From the NCBI RefSeq assembly GCF_016698665.1, contig NZ_CP068046.1, positions 1,922,001 through 1,986,000 of the forward strand: DNA of 64,000 bases, written 5' to 3'. This document shows positions 44,692 to 53,838 of this stretch, in pieces. Every line of letters begins with the position of its first letter. The stretch's first letter is position 1. The notes beneath the pieces were generated by a model, which worked only from the letters and a program-made list of their open reading frames with translations, was not told the DNA's origin and made no database searches. A program made the translations under genes and the position numbers. Source of the DNA: Devosia rhizoryzae (GTDB lineage: Bacteria > Pseudomonadota > Alphaproteobacteria > Rhizobiales > Devosiaceae).

Positions 44692-44755
44692 GATGGTCTC
44701 CTGGTGAAGGCGTTCGGCTATGCCGGAGGCGCTACCCTGTCTGGTGTTCTTGGGA

Positions 44756-44962
44756 TCAGTCGGTGACGGTGACAGCCGGCAGATCGACATTGACCGCATC
44801 GCCGTTGCTGGTGATGCCGCCGTTCACGACCCACATGATAAGAAGCACGGCGACGATCACGGCGATGATCACGCCGATGATGCCGAATGGGCTGCCACCG
44901 CTCACCACGGTGGTTTCCGAGGGGGCCGGGCGTTCGATAATGGTTTCTCGCTCGATTGGCAT
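44756..44962 (-). CDS. Small single-helix membrane protein
   Basis: 68 residues with GGAGG seven bases before the ATG. One transmembrane helix (IIGVIIAVIVAVLLIMWVV) between a short cytoplasmic and a periplasmic part (NVDLPAVTVTD). Lies upstream of the SH3 protein and shares its direction; probably one transcript. Confidence 0.55.
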   Translation of the reverse strand: MPIERETIIERPAPSETTVVSGGSPFGIIGVIIAVIVAVLLIMWVVNGGITSNGDAVNVDLPAVTVTD

Positions 44963-45044
44963 TCTCGCCTCCAGATTGTGTGATGGAAAGAACGCGCTGC
45001 CCGGCGATTGTTTCCCCTAACTATCTGATTTTATTATTATATTT

Positions 45045-45065
45045 AGCTTACGTGAGCCGTAAGCT
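45045..45065. promoter_or_regulatory. 21-bp palindrome overlapping a likely promoter
   Basis: AGCTTACG and CGTAAGCT flank TGAGC. On the minus strand it is followed by ATATAATAA, a good -10 sequence; TTACGG within the palindrome lies 17 bases before TAATAA and could be the -35. It sits between the small membrane protein and the divergent outer-membrane gene, so it may be the operator for either or both. Confidence 0.45.
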
Positions 45066-45112
45066 TTGCGTCAGTCGGCGTGTGTTACCGAACACTGCTT
45101 CGGAGCCCGCTG

Positions 45113-45718
45113 ATGCGCCTAGACACCAGAACCAGCCTTATCTTTTCGACTCTTGCCGCAGCTTTCGTGACTGCGGTGCCGCAGTCGCTTGCTCAGGAAG
45201 CGCCGGATCAAAGCGTCTTTTTCTTTGGCGGGCGCTACAGCAGCGACTACTTCGAGTTCGCGCTGAACCCGTTCACCACTACGTACGAAAACAATTTCGT
45301 GGGCGGGGTGGGCTATCAAAGCTTCTTCTGGGGAGAGGACGGGGGCTTCAAGCTCGGTGCCGAAGCCGGTGCGGCCTTTCGCACTGGCAACCAGTCATCG
45401 GCCGAGCTTTGGGGTGGCGCCGTGGCGCGGGCCGATCGCTTCATCCAAACCGACCAATTCGCCGTTTCGGCCAGTCTGACCCTGGGCCTGTCGGTCACCA
45501 CCGACACGATCGGCATCGAGGCACAGCGCGAACGGGACGAAGGCGGCAACAGCACCCTTCTCTACTACTTGGGCCCGGAGATCAGCCTATCCTTGCCCGG
45601 CGCATCGAACACTGAAGTGTTCTGGCGTCTCCACCACCGCTCCGGCGGGTGGAAGACTCTTGGCAATATGCGCGATGGAGCCAACGCAACAGCGATCGGC
45701 ATTCGCTGGTCGTTCTGA
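45113..45718 (+). CDS. Outer-membrane beta-barrel protein, acyloxyacyl-hydrolase/PagL-like
   Basis: 201 residues from the ATG at 45113. Signal peptide (TSLIFSTLAAAFVTAVPQSL) then alternating strands ending in Phe (GIRWSF), the mark of outer-membrane barrels. The C-terminal FWRLHHRSGGWKTLG has the His-x-Ser arrangement seen in PagL-type lipid A 3-O-deacylases and acyloxyacyl-hydrolase-like proteins. Lipid A editing is possible but not shown. Confidence 0.6.
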   Translation: MRLDTRTSLIFSTLAAAFVTAVPQSLAQEAPDQSVFFFGGRYSSDYFEFALNPFTTTYENNFVGGVGYQSFFWGEDGGFKLGAEAGAAFRTGNQSSAELWGGAVARADRFIQTDQFAVSASLTLGLSVTTDTIGIEAQRERDEGGNSTLLYYLGPEISLSLPGASNTEVFWRLHHRSGGWKTLGNMRDGANATAIGIRWSF

Positions 45719-45734
45719 GCGCGTCTCGAAAAGA

Positions 45735-45753
45735 CCCCGGCGCAGAGCCGGGG
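45735..45753 (+). terminator. GC-rich hairpin after the outer-membrane gene
   Basis: CCCCGGC (45735-45741) and GCCGGGG (45747-45753) with a five-base loop; followed by a weak AAGTTT. Confidence 0.45.
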
Positions 45754-45868
45754 CAAGTTTCTCAGTCCCTGCCGCTTAGCAGGGACCGCCATAGCGCGCG
45801 TTGCCGCGTGATGAGTCAACTCCCCTCTTGCCGGACGCGGCACGGGGCCAAGGTATAGGTCGCGAGGA

Positions 45869-46624
45869 TCAGAGGCTGGGCTGCGCAGTGAGCGTGGCAA
45901 CAAAGCGCTTGGTGCGCTCGTCCCGCGGCGTGCGAAACACTTCGCTTGCCGGCCCGGACTCGACCACGTGGCCGCCTTCCAAAAACACCACGTTGGTGGC
46001 GATGGTCGCGGCAAGACGCAGGTCGTGCGTGGCCATCAGCATGGTCGTGCCTTCGCGGGCGAGCTGGGCCAGAACCTCCACCACTTCGATTGCGAGTTGT
46101 GGATCGAGCGCCGAAGTCGGCTCGTCGCAGAGCAGCACCTTTGGCGCCGGCGCCAGCGCCCGCGCGATGGCCACGCGTTGCTGCTGGCCGCCGGAAAGGC
46201 TCGAGGGCCAGGCATCGGCCTTTTCGCGCATGCCGACCTTGTCGAGCAGTTCGAGCGCCCTGCCCCGAGCCCGCTCGCGATCCCATCCAAGGACCGTCAC
46301 GAGGCCTTCCATGACGTTCTCCAGCGCCGTCTGGTGCGGAAAAAGCTGGAAGTTCTGGAACACCATGCCAGTCTTGCGGCGCAGCGCCAGCACCGCGTCC
46401 TGCCGCGGCTTGCTGCCGGGTGAAAGATGCACATGGGCATCGTCGATGCGCACATCGCCCGATTGCGGTGTTTCGAGCAGGTTGACGCAGCGCAACAGCG
46501 TGCTCTTGCCGCTGCCCGAAGCCCCGATCAGCGCGGTGACGCCGCCCTCCGGCACCTCGATGCTGACGCCCCTCAGCACATGGTTGGCGCCGAAACTCTT
46601 CTCGATCTTGTCCAGCCGGATCAT
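45869..46624 (-). CDS. Polar amino-acid ABC transporter ATPase
   Basis: 251 residues, GlnQ/HisP family. Walker A GASGSGKSTLLRC, LFPHQTALENV loop, signature LSGGQQQRVAIARAL, Walker B VLLCDEPTSALDP, H-loop THDLRLA. Start overlaps the permease stop by 4 bp. Encoded with a permease and family 3 binding protein. Confidence 0.92.
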   Translation of the reverse strand: MIRLDKIEKSFGANHVLRGVSIEVPEGGVTALIGASGSGKSTLLRCVNLLETPQSGDVRIDDAHVHLSPGSKPRQDAVLALRRKTGMVFQNFQLFPHQTALENVMEGLVTVLGWDRERARGRALELLDKVGMREKADAWPSSLSGGQQQRVAIARALAPAPKVLLCDEPTSALDPQLAIEVVEVLAQLAREGTTMLMATHDLRLAATIATNVVFLEGGHVVESGPASEVFRTPRDERTKRFVATLTAQPSL

Positions 46625-47307
46625 GACGCGGCCTCGATGCTGCCGCCGTAGCGGGACAGGCGTTTTTCGAGGCGCCCCTGCAGGCTCGACAGGACGGAGC
46701 TCAGCACCAGGTAAATCAGCGCCACCTCGACATAAAGGATCAGCGGCTCATAGCTCGTGGCAACGATGCGCTGCCCCGCACGGAAGAGCTCCGGCACCGT
46801 GATGGCGGCGGCAAGCGAAGTGTCCTTCACGAGCGAAATGAAGGTGTTGGAGAGCGGCGGCACGGCGATGCGGGTGGCCTGCGGCAGGATGGTGCGGCGC
46901 ATGGCTTGCGACCAGGTCATGCCGATCGAAAATGCCGCCTCCCACTGGCCCTTGGGTACGGCGAGCAAAACGGCCCGGATGATTTCGGACGTATAGGCGC
47001 CGACATTGAGGGTGAAGCCGATCAGCGCGGCGGGGAAAGCATCAAGCGTGACGCCGACGCTGGGCAAGCCGTAAAAGATCAAAAAGAGCTGCACCAGAAG
47101 CGGCGTGCCGCGGATGATCCAGACATAGAAACGAACGATCCAGGCGATCGGCGCCGGGGCGAAAAGGCGGAGCACCGCCGCAAAGAAGCCGACCGTCAAA
47201 CCGAACACGAAGCTCAGCAAGGTCAGCGGCACGGTGAACAACACGCCAGCCCACAAGAGCGAGGGCAGCGAGTCGAGCATCAGGGACAGCCAATGCGGCA
47301 TGGGCAC
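46621..47307 (-). CDS. Polar amino-acid ABC transporter permease
   Basis: 228 residues, HisM/YecS-type. FYVWIIRGTPLLVQLFLIFY and the EAA loop GMTWSQAMRRTILPQATRIA are diagnostic. Pairs with the ATPase and the binding protein before it. Confidence 0.92.
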   Translation of the reverse strand: MPMPHWLSLMLDSLPSLLWAGVLFTVPLTLLSFVFGLTVGFFAAVLRLFAPAPIAWIVRFYVWIIRGTPLLVQLFLIFYGLPSVGVTLDAFPAALIGFTLNVGAYTSEIIRAVLLAVPKGQWEAAFSIGMTWSQAMRRTILPQATRIAVPPLSNTFISLVKDTSLAAAITVPELFRAGQRIVATSYEPLILYVEVALIYLVLSSVLSSLQGRLEKRLSRYGGSIEAAS

Positions 47308-47315
47308 TTTCCACG

Positions 47316-47348
47316 AAAAAAGGGACCGGCCGATTCTCAGCCGATCCC
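47316..47348 (-). terminator. Hairpin with T-tract between binding protein and permease
   Basis: On the minus strand GGGATCGGC pairs with GCCGGTCCC (one G-T pair) and is followed by TTTTTT. Lying between genes of one transporter, it is likely a partial terminator that makes more binding protein than membrane parts. Confidence 0.7.
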
Positions 47349-47373
47349 CAAGGATGTTATCCGGTTAAGCCGC

Positions 47374-48141
47374 TTACTGCGACACGTTCTCGCCGAAGTA
47401 CTTTTCGGAGATCTCGGCATAGGTGCCGTCGGCCTTGATGGCTTCCAGCGCTTCGTTGATCGCCGCCAGGAGTTCCGGCTTGTTCTTGGCAAGGATAACG
47501 CCCGAATAGTCGGCGTCCTCGGCCGTGGCCACGACCTTGACCGGCGCATCGGGCTGCTGCGTCTTGAAGTCGAAAAAGGAGAGGCTGTCGTTGATTGTGG
47601 CGTCGGCGCGGCCCTGGATCACCAGGGCGATCGACTGGTCGAAGCCTTCGGTGCCGACGAGTTCGGCACCATAGCTCTGGGCGAGCTTGCCGAAGTTGGA
47701 GGTCAGCGACTGGGCCGAGGTCTTGCCGGACAGCGATTCAAAGCTCGTGATGTCGGTATTGTCGTCCTTGACCACGAGCGCAGCCTTGGAGGCGATATAG
47801 GGCTCGGAGAAATCGTACTTGGCTTGGCGCTCTTCATTGATGCCGACCTGGTTGATGACGACGTCATAGCGGTTGGCGTCGATGCCGGCGATCAAGCCGT
47901 CCCATGGCCCTTCGACGAACTGGGCTTCGACGCCCAGCTGTTCGGCGATAGCACGGCCGATCTCGACGTCGAAGCCGACCAGTTCACCGCTGGCATCATG
48001 GAAGGTGAAGGGCGCATAGGTGCCTTCGGTGCCGATGCGCAGGGCGCCGGCGGACTGAACCTGTTCAAGCGCGGTCTGAGCGAATGCGGGAGTCGAGAGG
48101 GCCATCAAACCGACGGCAAAAAGCACTTTCGAAAGTTTCAT
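47374..48141 (-). CDS. Family 3 amino-acid binding protein, cystine-like
   Basis: The ATG at 48141 has GGAG upstream and gives 255 residues with a signal peptide (VLFAVGLMALSTPAFA). Fold of SBP family 3: IGTEGTYAPFTFHDASGELV, GFDVEIGRAIAEQLG, NRYDVVINQVGINEERQAKY. The close match of the TEGTYAPF/FHD segment to FliY/TcyJ suggests L-cystine or a related polar amino acid. Substrate not proven. Confidence 0.85.
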   Translation of the reverse strand: MKLSKVLFAVGLMALSTPAFAQTALEQVQSAGALRIGTEGTYAPFTFHDASGELVGFDVEIGRAIAEQLGVEAQFVEGPWDGLIAGIDANRYDVVINQVGINEERQAKYDFSEPYIASKAALVVKDDNTDITSFESLSGKTSAQSLTSNFGKLAQSYGAELVGTEGFDQSIALVIQGRADATINDSLSFFDFKTQQPDAPVKVVATAEDADYSGVILAKNKPELLAAINEALEAIKADGTYAEISEKYFGENVSQ

Positions 48142-48337
48142 TTTCAATTCTCCAGGAGCCGGATCATCGCTGAGGGCCGGCGCTTCTGGCGGGAAGATGC
48201 CCCCGCCAGCAGGCGGTTTCAACAGGTTGGACGGATGTTTTTCTTCTGCACTCGCACGTAAAGAGACATGCTCACAAGAACGACAGTCGGAGCCGATTGT
48301 TGCGCGTTTGTGCAACGCAGGAGTTGATCAACCGGGA

Positions 48338-50929
48338 TCACCCCGACACCGCCTTCAGCATCTTTGCCGTAAGCTTTTGCTTGAGCTTGAAATAGTCGGG
48401 CCAGGCATTGTCGCCCTGCGCCCGTTCGGCAGCGGCTTCGAGCGAAAAGATGTTGGCGCCCTTGAGCCTTGGCACCTCGTCCCAGGTCACCGGCACGGCC
48501 ACCGGCGCGCCTTCGCGGGAGCGTACCGACCAGGGCGCGATGGCGGTCGAGCCGCGCTCGTTGCGCAGATAGTCGATGAACAGCCGTCCCTTGCGCTTGG
48601 CTTTGCTGAGGTTAGCTGTGAACCGATCGGGTTCATCACTTTCGAGCTTCTTTGCAAAGTCGCGGCAGAAGGTCTTGGCCTCGGCCCAATCCATTTCCGG
48701 CTTGAGCGGCACGATGACGTGCACACCCTTGCCGCCCGACACCATGGGCACGCTCTTGAGGCCCAGATCGGCGAGCCGGTCGCGAATGTCTGTTGCGGCG
48801 CTGATGATGTGGGAGAAGTCGAGCCCTTCATCGGGGTCGATATCGAAAACCAGGCGATCTGGCTTGTCGACGTCGTCGAAATGGCTGCCCCAGATATGCC
48901 ATTCGAGCACGTTCATCTGCGTGCCCGCAACGAGGCCGGCCAAGTCCTTGATGAAGAAGTAGTTCTGCCTGTCGCCGTCTTTTTCGGTGATGGTCTGCGA
49001 ATAAATCTGCTCGGGGAAGCTGCCGGTATCGTGCTTCTGGAAGAAGCAGTGCTTGGCCCTGCCCTGCGGACACCGCACCAGGCTCAGCGGCCTATTGGCG
49101 ATGTGGGGCAGCATGGCTTCGGCGACTTCGGAATAATAGTCGACCAGCTGCGCCTTGGTCGTGCCCTGGTCGGGGTAGACGACGCGATGCGGCGAGGTCA
49201 GCCGAACGCCAAGCCGCTCGGCGACTTCCTCGCCCTCTTCGTCCTTGAGCTCGATGCCCTGGGGTGGCTCGAAGGCGTCGAGAGCCTGCGCCTTTTCCAT
49301 ATGCACTTCCTCCGCTGCCTTATCGCCGCGCAGGGCAATAAAGCTCGGGTGGCGCAGGATGTCTTCGCTGGTCAGTTCGGTATAGGCGATCTCGGCCACG
49401 AGCTGCGGCTCGACCCAGTGAACGCCGCGGGCACGCTCGCGCGGCACAGCCTCAAAGGGATTGTCCTTGCGCGCCAGCTTGGCCAGTTTCTCATCCATTT
49501 GCCCCAGGAGCTCCTGGCTGAAGCCCGTGCCGACTCGCCCGCGATAGAGCAGCTTGCCGTTTTCCCAGGTGCCCAGCAGCAGCGAAGCAAAACCCTTGCG
49601 CTTGGTGGAAGGCGACCAGCCGCCGATGACGAATTCCTGGCGCTTGAGACATTTGATTTTGAGCCAGGATTTGGTGCGGTCGCCGCGATAGGGCGCCTTG
49701 GCGCTTTTGGCGATGACGCCTTCATGGCCATCTCGGCACAGCGCATCGAGGACCTTTTGCCCGTGTCCGGCGACATGCGACGAATATTGGATCGGCGAGC
49801 CCTTGGCCAATTTGCCCAACATCTTTTCCAGACGTTCCTTGCGCTCGATCAGCGGTAGCTTGGTGACGTCTTCACCATCTGCCTCCAGCAGGTCGAAGGC
49901 GAAGAACTCGAGCCGTCTGCCTTCGGACAGCACCTTCTGCAGCGTCGAAAAGTCGGTGCGGCCCTTGTCGTCGAAGGCGCAGATTTCTCCGTCGATCAGC
50001 GCCGAGCCGATCTTAAGCTTCTGCAACGGCTCAACGAGAGCCGCAAACTTGTCAGTCCAGTCGAGCCCAGAGCGGGTGTAAAGCTGCACGCTGTTGCCAG
50101 CCACCGCGGCGAGGCACCGGTAGCCGTCATATTTCATCTCGAAGAGCCAGTCCTCGCCGGACGGCACGGTATCCACCAGGGTTGCGAGCTGCACCGGGCG
50201 GAAGCCGGGCCCCTCGCCCTTTTTGGCACTGGCCAGAATGCGCGTGGTCTGGTCCGCCTGCTCGGCCTCGTCGGCATCGGAATGCCAGACGGCGTCGGCC
50301 TTGACCTTGCTGGTCTTGATCGGCTTGGCGCCCGCCGCGATCTGTTTGAGATCACGCCCGGTGTCGACCGAGCGGGTGAAGCGGGTGGTCAGCGTGTCCT
50401 TGTCGCGCGCGTAAGCATCCTTATGCTTGATCAGCAGCCAATTTTCACGCGGCGGGCCGGACTTCCGCTTTGTGTCGCGGCCCTTCATGTGGACCAGCAC
50501 CCACTCGCCCTTGAGCCGTTCGCCATAAAGGCGGAATTTGAGGTCACCCTTTTCCAGGCCCTCATGCGGATCGCCCACCGGCTCCCAGGTGCCGCGGTCC
50601 CACAGCATCACCGTGCCGCCGCCATACTCGCCTTCTGGGATGGTGCCCTCGAAGCCGCCATATTCGAGCGGGTGATCTTCCACATGGACGGCCAGCCGCT
50701 TGTCACCGGGGAAATTGGATGGCCCCTTTGCCACCGCCCAGCTTAACAGCACACCATCGAGCTCGAGGCGGAAGTCATAGTGGAGACGAGTCGCATCGTG
50801 CTTTTGCACCACGAACGAGCCCCTGCCCTCCTTGCTGACCGGCTCGGCGCCGGCCGGCTCCTGGGTTTTGGCGAAGTCGCGCTTGGCCTTATACTCCTTG
50901 AGGAGATCGGCCCCCGATGCTCGAGCCAT
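48338..50929 (-). CDS. ligD: Multidomain NHEJ DNA ligase LigD
   Basis: 863 residues in the order phosphoesterase, ligase, polymerase. N-terminal PE module: FVVQKHDATRLHYDFRLELD. Ligase module with the adenylated lysine Lys266 in FEMKYDGYR, and an OB fold ending GGWSPSTKRKGFASLLLG. Polymerase/primase module with the metal Asp pair in LVFDIDPDEGLDF near residue 695. It lies 3 bp after ku in the same direction. Acts in end processing and joining of double-strand breaks. Confidence 0.95.
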   Translation of the reverse strand: MARASGADLLKEYKAKRDFAKTQEPAGAEPVSKEGRGSFVVQKHDATRLHYDFRLELDGVLLSWAVAKGPSNFPGDKRLAVHVEDHPLEYGGFEGTIPEGEYGGGTVMLWDRGTWEPVGDPHEGLEKGDLKFRLYGERLKGEWVLVHMKGRDTKRKSGPPRENWLLIKHKDAYARDKDTLTTRFTRSVDTGRDLKQIAAGAKPIKTSKVKADAVWHSDADEAEQADQTTRILASAKKGEGPGFRPVQLATLVDTVPSGEDWLFEMKYDGYRCLAAVAGNSVQLYTRSGLDWTDKFAALVEPLQKLKIGSALIDGEICAFDDKGRTDFSTLQKVLSEGRRLEFFAFDLLEADGEDVTKLPLIERKERLEKMLGKLAKGSPIQYSSHVAGHGQKVLDALCRDGHEGVIAKSAKAPYRGDRTKSWLKIKCLKRQEFVIGGWSPSTKRKGFASLLLGTWENGKLLYRGRVGTGFSQELLGQMDEKLAKLARKDNPFEAVPRERARGVHWVEPQLVAEIAYTELTSEDILRHPSFIALRGDKAAEEVHMEKAQALDAFEPPQGIELKDEEGEEVAERLGVRLTSPHRVVYPDQGTTKAQLVDYYSEVAEAMLPHIANRPLSLVRCPQGRAKHCFFQKHDTGSFPEQIYSQTITEKDGDRQNYFFIKDLAGLVAGTQMNVLEWHIWGSHFDDVDKPDRLVFDIDPDEGLDFSHIISAATDIRDRLADLGLKSVPMVSGGKGVHVIVPLKPEMDWAEAKTFCRDFAKKLESDEPDRFTANLSKAKRKGRLFIDYLRNERGSTAIAPWSVRSREGAPVAVPVTWDEVPRLKGANIFSLEAAAERAQGDNAWPDYFKLKQKLTAKMLKAVSG

Positions 50930-50932
50930 GGC

Positions 50933-51913
50933 CTAGCTCGCTTTCTTTCGCGTTGTGGCGGTCGATTTCGCTGCCGTCTTCGAAGGCGCCTTGGCAGCCG
51001 TCGTCTTAGCGGCAGCTGTCTTGGCCGCCGGCTTGCGTGCCGTGCTGCGGCGAGCGGGCGGCGCTTCGTCATTGGCCGCTGCAGGCTTTTTGGCAGATGG
51101 AGTCGGCTTCTTGCTGCTGCCGCCTTCGAGGCTTTCCTTGAGCGCTGCCATCAGGTCGACGACGTTGGCCCCGCTCGGGCGCGCCGGACCGTCATCCTTG
51201 TCCGCCGTGATCTTCTTGCCCTTGGACTTGACCTTGCGCGCGATCAGCTCGTGCAGTGCATTCTGGTAATGATCCTTGAAGACCCCGGCATCGAATGGCG
51301 CGGTCTTTTTCTCGATCAGCGCCGTGGCGACCTCGAGCAGGTCAGGCTCGGCCTTTTTGCTCGAAATGGTCGAAAAGAAGCTGTCCGATTTGCGGATCTC
51401 GTCTTCATAATGGAGCGTCTCGAGCATCAGCCCGGTGCCGCTCGGCTTGATGGCCGCAAGGTATTCCTTGCCGCGCATCGAGAGCTGGCCCAGCCCCACT
51501 TTTTGGCTGTTGCGCAACGCGTCACGGATGACGCGGAAAGCGTCTTCCGCCAGCTCGTCGGTTGGCACGACGAAATAGGATTTGTCGAAATAGATCGGGT
51601 CGATCTCGCAGGCGCCAACGAACTGCGTCAGCTCCATGGTCTTGCGCGTTTCGAGCCGCACGGCGTCGATTTCGTCATCGGTAAGAAGGACGTACTCGCC
51701 CTTTTCATATTCGAACCCCTTGATGATCTCGTCGGCATCGACCGGACCGACGCCTTCGACCACTTTCTCATAGTGGACGCGCTTGCCGGTCGGCTCGTGG
51801 ATCTGGTTGAAGCTCGGCTTGGCGCCGGTTTTGGCAGCGCTGAACAACTCGACGGGGATGGACACCAGCGACAGGCGGAGCTGGCCTTTCCAGATGGGAC
51901 GCGAAGCAGGCAT
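50933..51913 (-). CDS. ku: DNA end-binding protein Ku
   Basis: 326 residues. Ku core with IWKGQLRLSLVSIPVELFSA at the start, RVHYEKVVEGVG and FVVPTDELAEDAFRVIRDA, then the bridge and arm regions. After ~residue 255 it changes to a Lys/Ala/Pro-rich tail (KPAAKTAAAKTTAAK), which in bacterial Ku adds DNA affinity. Recruits LigD, whose gene follows in one operon. Starts 41 bp from the divergent topoisomerase gene. Confidence 0.95.
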   Translation of the reverse strand: MPASRPIWKGQLRLSLVSIPVELFSAAKTGAKPSFNQIHEPTGKRVHYEKVVEGVGPVDADEIIKGFEYEKGEYVLLTDDEIDAVRLETRKTMELTQFVGACEIDPIYFDKSYFVVPTDELAEDAFRVIRDALRNSQKVGLGQLSMRGKEYLAAIKPSGTGLMLETLHYEDEIRKSDSFFSTISSKKAEPDLLEVATALIEKKTAPFDAGVFKDHYQNALHELIARKVKSKGKKITADKDDGPARPSGANVVDLMAALKESLEGGSSKKPTPSAKKPAAANDEAPPARRSTARKPAAKTAAAKTTAAKAPSKTAAKSTATTRKKAS

Positions 51914-51954
51914 GGCCGATCCTCAGGGGTGCGGAATTTGCGACTCAACGCCGG

Positions 51955-53085
51955 ATGTTCGCCCGCGTTCCGAGTCACGTTTTCGAGGTTGAGGAACGCT
52001 TGGCGCCGCCAATCATTCTGCGCCCGAATGAGGCTCATGCCATGAGATTTGCGCACCAGGTGTTTGATCGTATGCGGGCCGACGAAATTGGTCCTGCCCC
52101 AACCCTTGCCTTTTCCTCCGACGACAGCCCCGGCTGGCATCGGGTCAAGCGCGGCAAAGGGGTGAGCTATGTCGATGAAGACGGCAACAAGCCCGAAGAG
52201 CATGATCTTGCCCGCATCCGGGCCCTCGCCATTCCCCCCGCCTGGTCCGACGTCTGGATCTGCAAGGATCAGTGCGGGCATATCCAGGCCACCGGCCGCG
52301 ATGAAAAAGGCCGCAAGCAGTACCGCTACCATGCCGAATGGACGCAGCTGCGCTCGACCAACAAGTTCGAGACGCTGCCCGCCTTCGCCAAGGTGCTGCC
52401 GAGCCTCCGCGCCCAGGTCGAGAGCGACCTCCGCCGCCGCAGCCTCTGCTTCGAACGCGTCGTCGCCTCGGTGGTCTGGCTGCTCGATCATAGCTTGATC
52501 CGCGTCGGCAACGCCGCCTATGCCCGGCAGAACAAGAGCTTTGGCCTAACGACCCTGCGCACCAAGCATGTCGACATCACCGGCCACAAGCTGCACTTCC
52601 AGTTCAAGGGCAAGTCGGGCAAGCAGTGGAACCTCCATCTTGCCGATCGCCGCATTGCCAATACGCTGAAGTCGCTGCAGGACATTCCGGGCCAGCACCT
52701 TTTCACCTACGAATGCGACACCGGCTACTCGACGATCTCTTCGCGCGACGTCAACGACTACCTTGCCGCCTTTGCCGGCCCCGACTTTACGGCCAAGCAT
52801 TTCCGCACCTGGGCGGGCACGGTGCGCGCCTTCGGGCTTTTTGCCGATACCGGGGTGCCGGAGACCAAGACGGCGCAGAACCGCGCGATGAACGCCATCA
52901 TCGACCAGGTGGCGGCGCGGCTTGGCAATACGAGAGCAGTGTGCCGCTCGGCCTATATTCACCCGGCGCTTGGCGAGACCTGGCTCAAGGGCGAGCTGCA
53001 CCGATCCGGCCGGTTGAAGCCGATCGAGGGTCTCGACGAAGACGAAGTCGAAACCGCCGCCTTCCTGCGCAAGCTCGACAAATAG
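51955..53085 (+). CDS. DNA topoisomerase IB
   Basis: 376 residues, poxvirus-like type IB topoisomerase. N-terminal GWHRVKRGKGVSYVDEDG module, the catalytic core with WLLDHSLIRVGNAAYARQN, RTWAGTVRAF, and the active tyrosine Tyr334 in CRSAYIHP. Relaxes supercoils by single-strand nicking. Head-to-head with ku with only 41 bp between, so the two units share a promoter region. An in-frame ATG at 52042 is a possible later start. Confidence 0.92.
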   Translation: MFARVPSHVFEVEERLAPPIILRPNEAHAMRFAHQVFDRMRADEIGPAPTLAFSSDDSPGWHRVKRGKGVSYVDEDGNKPEEHDLARIRALAIPPAWSDVWICKDQCGHIQATGRDEKGRKQYRYHAEWTQLRSTNKFETLPAFAKVLPSLRAQVESDLRRRSLCFERVVASVVWLLDHSLIRVGNAAYARQNKSFGLTTLRTKHVDITGHKLHFQFKGKSGKQWNLHLADRRIANTLKSLQDIPGQHLFTYECDTGYSTISSRDVNDYLAAFAGPDFTAKHFRTWAGTVRAFGLFADTGVPETKTAQNRAMNAIIDQVAARLGNTRAVCRSAYIHPALGETWLKGELHRSGRLKPIEGLDEDEVETAAFLRKLDK

Positions 53086-53094
53086 GCAAAAGAA

Positions 53095-53120
53095 AAAGGC
53101 CGGTGTTTCCACCGGCCTTT
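53095..53120. terminator. Bidirectional terminator between topoisomerase and bioY
   Basis: AAAGGCCGGTG and CACCGGCCTTT form an 11-bp stem with a TTTC loop. On the minus strand a TTTTTCTTTT tract follows, so it ends the bioY transcript well; on the plus strand T-rich bases also follow. Confidence 0.85.
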
Positions 53121-53140
53121 GTTTGTTAGCGAGGCGAAGC

Positions 53141-53749
53141 TTAGCGCTTCAGCGCAGCCCAGAGACCGGTCACGGTCAGCGTGGCGAACGCCATCTTGAG
53201 CGCATCCCAGACCAGGAATGGCTGCACGGCTTTGGAGAAGGCGGAGGCGACGATATTGGTCTGGTCGACCCATGCGGCCTGGCCGGCCATGGCCACGAGC
53301 CAGGCAAAGCCGAAGGCGTAAAGCACGGCGGTCGCAACCAGCATGGCGCCGAACAGAGTAAATGGACGCCCCAGCGCGCCGCGATCGGCGGCATAGCCGG
53401 TGATGGCGGCCTGGGCGAGGAAGCCGAGGAGGAAGCCACCGGTCGGGCCGACAAGGTAGGCCGCGCCGCCACCCGCTGCAAAGACCGGCAGGCCCATCGC
53501 GCCTTCAAGAAGATAAGCGGCAACAGTCGCCACAGCCATGCGCATGCCGAAGGCCGCGGCAATCGCCGCAATGGCAAAGCTCTGCAGCGTGACAGGGACC
53601 GGCCATACCGGCACGTTGATCTTGGCGGCAGCGGTGATGAGCAGCGTGCCCAGCAAAACGGTTGCGGCATTGATCGCCAGCTTGGCGGCGTCGCCCTTGG
53701 GCTGGAACACGCCGAGCAGCGTGTTGGGCGTGGTCAAAGTGACGGCCAT
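53141..53749 (-). CDS. bioY: Biotin transporter BioY (S component)
   Basis: The ATG at 53749 has GGAAGG upstream and gives 202 residues. Six hydrophobic helices; the BioY signature PVPVTLQSFAIAAIAAAFG and GAMGLPVFAAGGGAAYL, then GPTGGFLLGFLAQA. Substrate-binding subunit of an ECF biotin importer; no bioM or bioN genes are adjacent, as often with BioY that acts alone or with shared ATPases. No BioR-type TTATCTATAA operator was found upstream. Confidence 0.9.
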   Translation of the reverse strand: MAVTLTTPNTLLGVFQPKGDAAKLAINAATVLLGTLLITAAAKINVPVWPVPVTLQSFAIAAIAAAFGMRMAVATVAAYLLEGAMGLPVFAAGGGAAYLVGPTGGFLLGFLAQAAITGYAADRGALGRPFTLFGAMLVATAVLYAFGFAWLVAMAGQAAWVDQTNIVASAFSKAVQPFLVWDALKMAFATLTVTGLWAALKR

Positions 53750-53838
53750 TTCATAACCTTCCATGCGAAAGATGCTCCGGCTCCCATCGGCGCCGGTTCG
53801 GTTCATCACGTTCATACTTTCTCGTTATCGTCGGCGCA

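Noticed and set aside
46906..49858. Two long plus-strand frames opposite the amino-acid transporter and ligD
   Set aside because: The minus-strand genes have complete motif sets; the plus frames start inside them and look like shadows.
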